A stretch of DNA of 7,735 nt from Planctomycetaceae bacterium (GCA_005239585.1 SBBU01000376.1:1-7735); one strand, 5' to 3'. Numbered from the stretch's first letter, positions 1 to 7,570 are shown. Translations and numbers: made by a program. Notes: a model not told the origin generated them from the sequence alone.

Positions 1-1565
1 TAATAATACTATTCATACCCAAAGGCGCCAATAATCTTATCAAGTGGATCTCTGCAATCACGGCATTGATCCCACTTGTTTGCGCTATAATGATTCTTAA
101 TAAATTCAAACCTTCAGATATAAAACCAGAATTGTTCGAAAGAACGTGGTGGATAAAAGCATTCAACATAGAGTACTATGTTGGGATTGATGGGATAAGT
201 GTTACAATGATAGTCCTTACTTCGATACTTTTTTTTCTTTGTATCTTTGCCTCCTGGAACATAGAACACTGGAAGGTCAGCCGCGGGATTAAGGGATACT
301 TTGCTTTATTTCTGGTCCTTGAAACTGGTTTAATGGGTGTTTTTTGTGCCCTCGATTTCTTTCTTTTCTATGTCTTTTGGGAACTAGTACTCCTTCCTAT
401 GTACTTTCTGATTGGAATCTGGGGAGGTTCGAGAAAGGAGTACGCCGCTATAAAATTCTTCTTGTATACACTTTTTGGTAGTGTTCTCATGCTGATTGTA
501 ATGCTCGCGATGTACTTCACCAGCAAAAGGGCAGATGAGCATATGACAGGTCACACTTTTGATCTAATATGGCTAGCAAAAAACAATCATATCTTTACAG
601 GTTTATGGTGGAAAGCTGCATTTCTGGCACTCTTTGTAGGATTCGCCATCAAAGTCCCTGTCTTTCCATTTCACACATGGCTCCCAGATGCGCACGTTGA
701 AGCTCCTACTCCAGTTAGCGTAATCCTTGCAGGCGTATTGCTCAAGATGGGAACCTACGGTCTTATGAGGATAAGTTATCCAATCCTACCCGAAGAAGCA
801 CGATGGTTCGCACCATTCATGATGTTCTTGGGCTTTATCAATATTGTCTATGGTGCACTATGTAGCATGGCACAAATCAAGGGTGTGCCCAGAGTAAATC
901 CCAAGACTGGAGAAAAATATCTGGAACGAGACTGGAAGAAGCTAGTTGCATATTCATCAGTAAGCCATATGGGTTACTGCCTAATCGGTATGGCAGCATG
1001 TACAACAGCCGGAATGGCTGGGGCATTGTTTGAGATGTGGAACCATGGGATCATAACAGGGGCACTCTTCTTGCTTGTTGGAGTCATCTACGATCGGGTT
1101 CATCATCGCGACGTTGGTGGATTTGGCGGGCTGTGGAGCAAAATGCCCTACTATGGAGGGATCACTGGGATTATGTTTATGGCATCGCTTGGACTGCCGG
1201 GGCTTTCAGGCTTTGTTAGCGAGGTGCTTTGTTTCATCGGTGCCTTTATGGCAGGTCATGCGGAAATACATTACTGGTTCATCCCTAGCGAAAATTTTTA
1301 CAAGATCTTTACCTCCCTATCAGTTACAGGTATCGTCTTGGGAGCAGCATACTTTTTGTGGAGTTATCAGAGCATATTCCTCGGTCCTGAACCAGAGGGT
1401 AAATACCATAATCTGAACGACATCAATTCGAGAGAATTGGTAACCCTTGTCCCGCTCGTTGTATTGACAATCTTCCTCGGAATTTATCCAAATGCTGTTC
1501 TGGACCTGATTAATCCGGCAATCCAAAATTTGGTAAACGTTGTTGGGATGCCTTGGGCTAAATAA
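1..1565 (+). CDS. nuoM: NADH-quinone oxidoreductase subunit M (5'-partial)
   Basis: Antiporter-like proton-pumping subunit of complex I in the cytoplasmic membrane. The reading frame is open to the left edge (whole codons from position 3, reading IILFIPKGANNLIKWI), so the TTG at 66 is an internal leucine, not the start. Family hallmarks are visible: FYVFWELVLLPMYFLIG, FAIKVPVFPFHTWLPDAH, VLLKMGTYG, KKLVAYSSVSHMGY, NHGIITGALF and GLPGLSGFVSE. Counting from the codon at 66, the functional residues are E106, K196, K227, H301, H327 and E386. These line up with E. coli NuoM E144, K234, K265, H322, H348 and E407 if 38 residues precede codon 66 and a 17-residue net insertion lies at 876-929. About 17 N-terminal residues are therefore missing beyond the window edge. 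Many hydrophobic segments fit the 14-helix fold. nuoN follows after 28 bases, the usual end of a nuo operon. Confidence 0.97.
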   Translation, partial: IILFIPKGANNLIKWISAITALIPLVCAIMILNKFKPSDIKPELFERTWWIKAFNIEYYVGIDGISVTMIVLTSILFFLCIFASWNIEHWKVSRGIKGYFALFLVLETGLMGVFCALDFFLFYVFWELVLLPMYFLIGIWGGSRKEYAAIKFFLYTLFGSVLMLIVMLAMYFTSKRADEHMTGHTFDLIWLAKNNHIFTGLWWKAAFLALFVGFAIKVPVFPFHTWLPDAHVEAPTPVSVILAGVLLKMGTYGLMRISYPILPEEARWFAPFMMFLGFINIVYGALCSMAQIKGVPRVNPKTGEKYLERDWKKLVAYSSVSHMGYCLIGMAACTTAGMAGALFEMWNHGIITGALFLLVGVIYDRVHHRDVGGFGGLWSKMPYYGGITGIMFMASLGLPGLSGFVSEVLCFIGAFMAGHAEIHYWFIPSENFYKIFTSLSVTGIVLGAAYFLWSYQSIFLGPEPEGKYHNLNDINSRELVTLVPLVVLTIFLGIYPNAVLDLINPAIQNLVNVVGMPWAK

Positions 1566-1593
1566 TCACACTTGAGTGTTTTGAGCTGAATAT

Positions 1594-3123
1594 ATGGATC
1601 AGTGGAAATGGGTCACTGAAAGCCTTGGCAAATTCAGGCCCGAATTAATTCTTTTAGGAGCCGTCGTTGTCCTTGTTCTCGTTGAAGTCGTATCAAGACG
1701 AAATAGAAAAATTCTGGCAACTCTCGCTATATTGGCTATTATTTGTGCACTAGGTTTTTGCATATACGATTTTTCGACTCATACTCAGCAGACACAGCCA
1801 GAGCTTAATTTTAAGCAACCTGAGACCATTTTTAAGGGTTCGGCCGCATTCGACGGACTAGCGCTATTCTTTAAAAATCTTTTCCTAATTGGCGCGCTAT
1901 TTGTAGCTATATTTTCAATACCCGTACTATCAAAGTGGGTCACAGGTTACGCAGAATTTTGGATACTCCTCATATCCTGCATATTTGGAATGCTTTTGAT
2001 GAGTGAGGCTAACGATCTTTTAATGATGTATCTTTCTCTGGAGTTTGTAAGTGTCACATCTTATATACTAACAGGACTGTTACGTAAAGACAGAAAATCG
2101 GCTGAAGCAAGTCTCAAATACATAATCTACGGTTCGGCGGCATCAGGTGTAATGCTTTTCGGCATGACGTACCTATATGGAATAACAGGGAGTTTAAACG
2201 TAACAGAAATTGGCAAGAGACTAGGCGAAGTAACGGCAGGGCAGGGTATTAACGTAACCATGGCTCTTGTAACGAGTGTCCTAATAATGGCTGGATTCGC
2301 CTATAAGATTGCAGCGGTACCATTTCACATGTGGTGCCCTGACGTTTATGAAGGAGCACCCACTCCTGTTACCACTTTCTTTTCGATCGGACCAAAGATT
2401 GCAGGATTTGCAATGCTTGTACGATTCCTGAATGGAGTCTTCCCAAAAGGTCCCGGAGACGAGGCATTTGAATGGAAGATCATAATTGCAGTTCTAAGTC
2501 TTGTCACAATGACTGTTGGAAACATAAGCGCACTACATCAAAGCAATCTCAAGAGACTATTAGCTTATTCAGGAATAGCGCATGCAGGGTACATGCTGCT
2601 TCCATTTCTCATTTTTACACAAGATAACATCTCATCACTAATGTTTTACTCAGCAGTTTATTTAGTTATGAATTTAGGGGCATTCTTTGTTGTAATCGTA
2701 CTTGAAGAAAAATACGGCATTCAGACAGTCGAAGACTGCAAGGGACTTGGCTGGGTGGATCCTAAGCTTTGCGGGGTTATGACGATTTTTTTGTTTTCCC
2801 TGACCGGGATACCTCCGCTAGCTGGATTCATGGGTAAATTTTTGATTCTGAGATATCTGGTTGTGCCCGGGAATCCAATAGGTACTTTAGGGATATTAAT
2901 GGCTATTTTCGCTGTGCTCTTTACTGTTATCTCGCTTTATTATTATGCAAGAATAATTGCAAAGATGTTTCTTGAACATTCCTCTGACAAGCCTCAGGCA
3001 AAACTACCATTAATATTCAGTTCATGTCTATGGATCCTTGCCCTCGCAACAATAGCACTCGGTATTTTTTGGAATCCATTATACGGAGTTATAATGCCCG
3101 CAGCTAAGAACATTGCGGGATAA
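1594..3123 (+). CDS. nuoN: NADH-quinone oxidoreductase subunit N
   Basis: Complete 509-residue membrane subunit of complex I, homologous to NuoM/NuoL and to Mrp-type cation/proton antiporters; it forms one of the proton channels driven by quinone reduction. Diagnostic stretches are LMMYLSLEFVSVTSYIL, FAYKIAAVPFHMWCPDVYEG, APTPVTTFFSIGPKIAGFA, NLKRLLAYSGIAHAGYML and LTGIPPLAGFMGKF. The charged residues E150, K238, K268 and K415 correspond by motif to E. coli NuoN E133, K217, K247 and K395, so pumping function should be intact. The length is slightly above the usual 480-500. The ATG at 1594 gives the expected N-terminus with a first helix at about residues 17-32. The upstream ribosome binding site is weak (a GAG around 1583). 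As the last gene of the normal nuo order it probably shares a transcript with nuoM. Confidence 0.97.
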   Translation: MDQWKWVTESLGKFRPELILLGAVVVLVLVEVVSRRNRKILATLAILAIICALGFCIYDFSTHTQQTQPELNFKQPETIFKGSAAFDGLALFFKNLFLIGALFVAIFSIPVLSKWVTGYAEFWILLISCIFGMLLMSEANDLLMMYLSLEFVSVTSYILTGLLRKDRKSAEASLKYIIYGSAASGVMLFGMTYLYGITGSLNVTEIGKRLGEVTAGQGINVTMALVTSVLIMAGFAYKIAAVPFHMWCPDVYEGAPTPVTTFFSIGPKIAGFAMLVRFLNGVFPKGPGDEAFEWKIIIAVLSLVTMTVGNISALHQSNLKRLLAYSGIAHAGYMLLPFLIFTQDNISSLMFYSAVYLVMNLGAFFVVIVLEEKYGIQTVEDCKGLGWVDPKLCGVMTIFLFSLTGIPPLAGFMGKFLILRYLVVPGNPIGTLGILMAIFAVLFTVISLYYYARIIAKMFLEHSSDKPQAKLPLIFSSCLWILALATIALGIFWNPLYGVIMPAAKNIAG

Positions 3124-3176
3124 AACTTTTTAAAATCAACAATGCAGCAAAAATCTTTCAACTTCGTTATATAAGC

Positions 3177-6100
3177 ATGTATAGATCACTAGCAATGCTT
3201 GCCTTTCTGGCTCTCAATACGTGCCAGAGTCAACCGAACAATCCTACATGGCAAGAGTCATCCACAATTCAGATAGGAAAGGCCCGATTCACTGTGATTG
3301 CTCCTGAATGTATTCGAATGGAATATTCCGAGTCAGGCAAGTTCATCGACTCGCCTTCAGTCTTTGCCATAAATCGGGACATTAGATCAAAGAATTTCAA
3401 ACTGAATCGAAAGGAGAATGAGGTGATCATCGACACGGGTCAAATCAGGCTAATATATAATCAAGATGGAAAACCATTTAATCCCAACAATCTCAATGCA
3501 TTCATCAAAAATGGGACACAATATGTCGAGTGGAAGCCAGGGCTGCCTAATCATGGCAACCTAGGAGGAACACTTCGTTCTCTGGATCTAGCTACTGGTG
3601 CAATACCTCTTGGAGAAGGAGTGCTTAGTCGGGATGGGTGGTATTTATTGGATGACTCGAAGCGGCCTTTGCTCATCAATGACTGGCCTGTCGCTCGCCA
3701 AAAAACTAGCGATCTGGATTGGTATCTCTTTGGATATGGACATGACTACAAATCAGCGCTAAGGGTATTTACAGGCATTGGCGGTGCTGTTCCTATGCCT
3801 CGCAAGTATGTCTTGGGTACATGGTACTCACGTTATTGGGACTATTCTTCCAAGGACTATCGCGACATTGTAAAAGAATTCGAGAGTCATGATTTTCCAC
3901 TTGATGTTATGGTGATCAGCAATTGGCATGAAAACTGGGTAGGTTTCAGCTGGGATCCAAAACTTATACAAGAACCTCCTGAACTATTGAAATGGCTTAA
4001 TGAGCAGAGAATATTTACAACTTTAAACCTTCATCCATGCAATCCCTTTGAAGGTGTTGATACAGGTATTGCATCTCACGAAAAATACTATGAAGCATTC
4101 ATGAAAGAGATCGGAAAGGATCCCTCATCAGGCAAAACAATTATTATCGATGTAGGAGATAAAAAATGTATATCAGCATTCTTCAAGCACATCCTGAATC
4201 CGCTAGAAAAAGAGGGTGTAAACTTTTGGTGGTTTGATGGTGGGTGGGGCGACGTCCCATCTATTTCAGGTCTCGGTGAGCTCTTCTGGTTTAACCGTTG
4301 TTTTTATCAGGATTCCAATCGCGGTTCATTGAGGGGTCAATCTTTCTCCCGCTGGGGAGGATGGGGAGACCACAGACATCCTATACACTTTTCAGGCGAC
4401 GCCTATTCCAAGTGGCCTGTGCTCGCATTCGAGGTACCGCTTACTTCTACAGCCGGGAATGTCGGTTGTTTCTTTTGGTCGCACGATATAGGAGGTTACA
4501 GAGGACCTCGAAATGATGAACTTTTTGCACGTTGGATTCAGTTTGGTGCAACCACCTCTGCATTGCGATTGCATTCAGTCGACTATAAGGACTTGGATCG
4601 CCGACCTTGGCTGTGGGACAAATCTGTTGAGCAGTCGGCACGCAAGGCATTTCATCTGCGTTCTATTTTGTTCCCCTATATTTATTCAAGCGCCTGGCAA
4701 GGGCATAAAGAATCGCTGCCGCTAAATCGACCAATGTACATAGAATACCCTGAAGAGCCCAAGGCATATCAAAATCCTCAGCAATATTTATTCGGGAGTG
4801 CACTACTGGTCGCTCCGATTACTTCTCCTGGGGCAGGTCCAAAAAAAGTGGCAACGCAGGCAGTCTGGTTCCCAAAAGGGACGTGGTACAACTGGTTCAC
4901 TGGAGAAAAGTATAATGGAGGTACTGAAGAACTAGTCTGCGCCGATCTTAATGAGTTTCCGCTCTATGCAAAAGGCGGCATTCCCATCCCTCTGCAACCA
5001 TACACCCAGCGCATGACAACAGAACCGCTCAACACCCTAGTGATCCGCTCTTATCCCGGCAAGGAAGGTTCATATGAGCTCTATGAGGATGATGGAATAA
5101 CAAAAGACTATCTCAGAGGACAATTTGCGACAACCAAGATGAAATATCGTCGTGATGGAAATACCGTTACTATAACAACAAGTCCTACAAATGGTAGATT
5201 TCAGGGACAAACTAACCAACGGTCCTATATATTCGAGTTACCGTGTACCCGTAAAGCCATTCAAGCAGAGGTAGATGGCCAAGATATAAAATTTGAATAT
5301 GATGAAAAAACCTCAACCAATCGCATCCATGTTCCATCCAGGCCAATTCAAAAAGGCATAATACTCAAGGTAAATGCTGAAGAGATCGATTACAAACATC
5401 TACAACAAACGACATTGATGAGTCGTTTGAAAGGAATAATGGGAGATATTCCTTCTGGCCAATCCTTTCAGGATATTTTACTCAAGTGCGTTCAGAAGGA
5501 ATCGGACCATGCTCTTATCGAGACGCTTTTATCGCTCGGAGGCATTGGTGTGCAAAATAAAAATCTAGGGGTATATATGGGCCAGCAACAACAAAAAATG
5601 TGCCTTTATAACAATGCTGCCCTGGTTAGTGACCGTAGATTTCATGTAAGCATATTAGACCAATCAGCAGGAAAAAAGAAAAAACTCTCTGTCCGAGACT
5701 ATGAAGCGGACAAAATCCCAATAGATATCTCTATTCCGAACATCCCCCTGAGTACTGCACCTTGGCTCGGTGCACGGATGGATCGGTTTATTCAGCTTGA
5801 CTTGGCGATCAAAGGAAATCCGATCTCATTCTCCAAAATTATTGATCAAGGTTGGACATATATAGACAAGTGGAACATTGTTGGCCCATTTGAATTAGAT
5901 AAAAAACGTGACCTGTCAGTTCAGAAATTTGCTCCTGAAGAAAAGCCAATCGATTTAAAAGACGAATATATTGGCGCAGGGGGAAAGAAAGTACACTGGA
6001 AGAAAGCACAGACGAATTTTGTCCACTTTCTTGACTTGAATGGGCAATTTAACGAAAACTACAGAATTGCCTATGCGCTTGTCACCTTAGATTCGGAAAA

Positions 6101-6338
6101 AGCACAAGATGTTATCCTCAGAATCAATTCTGACGATGGAGTTGAAGTCTGGCTAAACGGTGAGAAATTACATTCTATAAGCATGGCTCGATTTTTCCAC
6201 GATGACCCTGATATAGTAAAAGCAACATTTAAGAAAGGGAATAATCAATTATTGCTAAAGGTCTCTCAATACGTCTGGATGTGGGGTTTTAAAGTGGGTG
6301 TTGAGAGCTCACATCCAATTAAAATTTCAGATCCTTAA
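3177..6338 (+). CDS. Exported glycoside hydrolase family 31 enzyme with extra C-terminal modules
   Basis: Likely retaining alpha-glycosidase acting outside the cytoplasm; the substrate is not predictable. Residues 1-20 look like a short signal peptide. C16 sits in LNTC, a poor lipobox, so lipoprotein status is uncertain. An N-terminal beta-sandwich (about 25-200) precedes a barrel (about 205-535). The barrel holds MPRKYVLGTWYSRYW, the nucleophile D354 in WWFDGG, the acid/base D408 in HFSGD, H436-D437 in SHDIGGY, and H466 in LRLHS. Next come a proximal C-terminal domain (LFGSALLVAPITSP from about 537), a DUF5110-like domain with LYEDDG at 635-640, an unrecognised segment (about 745-890), and a tail from W899 (WNIVGPF) with NSDDGVEVWLNGEKLH, resembling a galactose-binding-like or PA14-like fold. 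At 1053 aa it is longer than typical GH31 enzymes. The ATG at 3177 is the only ATG, GTG or TTG after the last in-frame stop (3105); no clear Shine-Dalgarno is seen. It starts 53 bases after nuoN, so read-through is possible. Confidence 0.9.
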   Translation: MYRSLAMLAFLALNTCQSQPNNPTWQESSTIQIGKARFTVIAPECIRMEYSESGKFIDSPSVFAINRDIRSKNFKLNRKENEVIIDTGQIRLIYNQDGKPFNPNNLNAFIKNGTQYVEWKPGLPNHGNLGGTLRSLDLATGAIPLGEGVLSRDGWYLLDDSKRPLLINDWPVARQKTSDLDWYLFGYGHDYKSALRVFTGIGGAVPMPRKYVLGTWYSRYWDYSSKDYRDIVKEFESHDFPLDVMVISNWHENWVGFSWDPKLIQEPPELLKWLNEQRIFTTLNLHPCNPFEGVDTGIASHEKYYEAFMKEIGKDPSSGKTIIIDVGDKKCISAFFKHILNPLEKEGVNFWWFDGGWGDVPSISGLGELFWFNRCFYQDSNRGSLRGQSFSRWGGWGDHRHPIHFSGDAYSKWPVLAFEVPLTSTAGNVGCFFWSHDIGGYRGPRNDELFARWIQFGATTSALRLHSVDYKDLDRRPWLWDKSVEQSARKAFHLRSILFPYIYSSAWQGHKESLPLNRPMYIEYPEEPKAYQNPQQYLFGSALLVAPITSPGAGPKKVATQAVWFPKGTWYNWFTGEKYNGGTEELVCADLNEFPLYAKGGIPIPLQPYTQRMTTEPLNTLVIRSYPGKEGSYELYEDDGITKDYLRGQFATTKMKYRRDGNTVTITTSPTNGRFQGQTNQRSYIFELPCTRKAIQAEVDGQDIKFEYDEKTSTNRIHVPSRPIQKGIILKVNAEEIDYKHLQQTTLMSRLKGIMGDIPSGQSFQDILLKCVQKESDHALIETLLSLGGIGVQNKNLGVYMGQQQQKMCLYNNAALVSDRRFHVSILDQSAGKKKKLSVRDYEADKIPIDISIPNIPLSTAPWLGARMDRFIQLDLAIKGNPISFSKIIDQGWTYIDKWNIVGPFELDKKRDLSVQKFAPEEKPIDLKDEYIGAGGKKVHWKKAQTNFVHFLDLNGQFNENYRIAYALVTLDSEKAQDVILRINSDDGVEVWLNGEKLHSISMARFFHDDPDIVKATFKKGNNQLLLKVSQYVWMWGFKVGVESSHPIKISDP

Positions 6339-6349
6339 ACTAGCGTGAT

Positions 6350-7402
6350 TTAATTTGTCTTTGCAAGTCCAGTTAACCTGTTTATTTTATCGAGGTCTTT
6401 TTTGGCTGACGGATTATAGACAAACTCATAGCCGATAGAGTCAAACCAGTCATAAACACGATCAAGAGGCATAAATATGCTCATATGATAGACAGGAGTA
6501 GAGACCAGATTGTCGAAGGTACAAATCATGCTGGCTACTCCAATGAGTTCATGTGATTCTTTAAGAAAAACTCCTCCTCCCGAATTTCCAAATATCGTTG
6601 GTGCACTCATTATCCAGAACTTTTCGCCTGCCACATCTTTATTGAGAGAAGATATTGCACCACCGGTCGGAAATGGTTCATGTCCCAAAGGACAGCCTAC
6701 TGTAAGAACAGGGGTAAATATCTTGAGAGATTTTATCTTTTCTCGCGACGCAAAGCGGCTTGGAACACCCAGCGATTCACTTGAGACAATCCTCAAGAGC
6801 GCAATGTCCTTACCTTTATCATATGTAACAATCTGAGATTTATGTTCCTTGAGATTGTTAGTTGAAGGATTAAAGACCCTTACTATTACATCATCCATTT
6901 TTTCCTTATCACCTTCTTTTTTGATGGATTTCTTGACGACGTGAAAAGCGGTAAGTATAAGAGCCTCATATTCACTTTGACTACATGATGTAGAATATAC
7001 AACTATCCCACCACCGACATTTGAACCGGATTCTATTTGTGCAGACGGACCTAATATTTCCTTATATAACAGGTCTATATCAATAGTTACCTTGCTCTTT
7101 AATTTATTCAATTCTGACGAGGTTTTCTTCGTTAGTTCATCATTTTTTACCAGCTTTTCATTTAACGAGTCACCACGCTGGCTCAGTTTTTGATCGAATT
7201 CCCCCCTTAACTGATCAGCTGTAACTATACTATGCTCCCATAAGGATCTACTCTCTTGCTGCGAAGTTTCGGAGTATCTACGTAATTTATCGTGAAGGTC
7301 GTTCAATTTGCTTCCTAAAGTGCCTGATTGACCGTTTAAAAGCGTTAGAAATAGCACAGTAAGGCTTATAAAGACAAACCCTATTATTATCCGTTCCTTC
7401 AT
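6350..7402 (-). CDS. Membrane-anchored trypsin-like serine protease with coiled-coil stalk
   Basis: Predicted 350-residue S1-type (Trypsin_2-like) endopeptidase. The N-terminus MKERIIIGFVFISLTVLFLTLL is a positively charged end plus one hydrophobic helix, read as an uncleaved anchor placing the rest in the periplasm. Residues about 28-115 are polar and heptad-like (KLNDLHDKLRRY, EFDQKLSQRGDSLNEKL, ELNKLKSKV), probably a coiled coil. The protease domain (about 125-330) has the full triad: H154 in TAFHVV, D199 in KGKDIALLRI and S274 in FGNSGGGVF. VGCPLG (235-240) also resembles HtrA-like proteases. No PDZ domain follows, because the protein ends soon after the catalytic domain. Cysteines C140, C237 and C294 are present. 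The start at 7402 is supported by GGGAG seven bases upstream. Substrates are unknown; regulatory or quality-control proteolysis is an inference. The gene converges with the GH31 gene, so the two are not an operon. Confidence 0.88.
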   Translation of the reverse strand: MKERIIIGFVFISLTVLFLTLLNGQSGTLGSKLNDLHDKLRRYSETSQQESRSLWEHSIVTADQLRGEFDQKLSQRGDSLNEKLVKNDELTKKTSSELNKLKSKVTIDIDLLYKEILGPSAQIESGSNVGGGIVVYSTSCSQSEYEALILTAFHVVKKSIKKEGDKEKMDDVIVRVFNPSTNNLKEHKSQIVTYDKGKDIALLRIVSSESLGVPSRFASREKIKSLKIFTPVLTVGCPLGHEPFPTGGAISSLNKDVAGEKFWIMSAPTIFGNSGGGVFLKESHELIGVASMICTFDNLVSTPVYHMSIFMPLDRVYDWFDSIGYEFVYNPSAKKDLDKINRLTGLAKTN

Positions 7403-7409
7403 GTCTTTA

Positions 7410-7414
7410 CTCCC
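7410..7414 (-). promoter_or_regulatory. Ribosome binding site of the protease gene
   Basis: On the minus strand GGGAG is followed by the 7-base spacer TAAAGAC and then the ATG at 7402. This is a good match to the Shine-Dalgarno consensus at ideal spacing and supports the chosen start. It is stronger than anything seen before nuoN or the GH31 gene. Confidence 0.65.
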
Positions 7415-7450
7415 AAGCCTTATGGCTATTTATCAAAGAACCAAGGTTTC

Positions 7451-7467
7451 TATGTATACTGTACATA
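7451..7467. promoter_or_regulatory. Operator-like palindrome over the protease -10 region
   Basis: TATGTA (7451-7456) and TACATA (7462-7467) are perfect inverted 6-base arms around TACTG. The 17-base site covers the candidate -10 hexamer and the expected transcription start of the protease gene, where a repressor would act. It does not match the E. coli CTG-N10-CAG LexA box. No regulator gene is in the window, and AT-rich DNA yields such arms by chance. Confidence 0.25.
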
Positions 7468-7486
7468 ATATATGGGTAAAAGTCAA
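7458..7486 (-). promoter_or_regulatory. Candidate sigma-70-type promoter for the protease gene
   Basis: Reading the minus strand, TTGACT (7486-7481) matches 5 of 6 bases of the -35 consensus. It is followed by a 17-base spacer and TACAGT (7463-7458), which matches 4 of 6 bases of the -10 consensus. The predicted transcript would begin near 7451 and have a leader of about 50 bases. The region is AT-rich, so a chance match is possible. Correct orientation, optimal spacing and the downstream ribosome binding site favour it. Confidence 0.45.
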
Positions 7487-7552
7487 TCATCTTTTACTCC
7501 CTAATTATAGAGTCGCCTAAAAATCGGCTTTTCTTTAACACACTATATTTCT

Positions 7553-7570
7553 AATTTCTTAAAAGAAATT
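7553..7570. repeat. Short AT-rich inverted repeat
   Basis: AATTTCTT (7553-7560) and AAGAAATT (7563-7570) are perfect 8-base inverted arms around a 2-base AA centre. The site lies near the middle of the intergenic region, upstream of both outward-facing candidate promoters. The 2-base centre is too small for an RNA hairpin loop and the arms hold little G or C, so a terminator is unlikely. A protein-binding site or chance are the alternatives. Confidence 0.4.

Noticed and set aside
66..68. TTG as the start codon of nuoM
   Set aside because: The frame stays open to the left edge and its residues (FIPKGANNLIKWI) match the NuoM N-terminal region; E. coli residue numbering also requires about 38 residues before this codon.
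1075..1416. 113-codon plus-strand open frame inside nuoM
   Set aside because: It lies in another frame within a strongly conserved NuoM region and its product resembles nothing; it is a shadow.
3142..3174. Ten-codon upstream open frame (MQQKSFNFVI) ending two bases before the GH31 ATG
   Set aside because: It could be a translational-coupling leader, but it has no good ribosome binding site and its length is expected by chance in AT-rich sequence.
4298..4725. Several 60-72-codon open frames on both strands within the GH31 gene
   Set aside because: They overlap the conserved catalytic barrel in other frames and lack convincing starts or family resemblance.
6335..6353. Bidirectional terminator between the convergent GH31 and protease genes
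   Set aside because: TTAAA and TTTAA can pair around a 9-base loop across the two stop codons, but the stem is only five A-T pairs with no proper T-run, too weak for an intrinsic terminator.
6510..6836. 108-codon plus-strand open frame opposite the protease gene
   Set aside because: It is antisense to the protease catalytic domain containing D199 and S274, and its product has no recognisable features.
7416..7427. Hairpin AGCC-TTAT-GGCT just upstream of the protease ribosome binding site
   Set aside because: A 4-base stem is too short to claim regulation of translation; it is probably chance.
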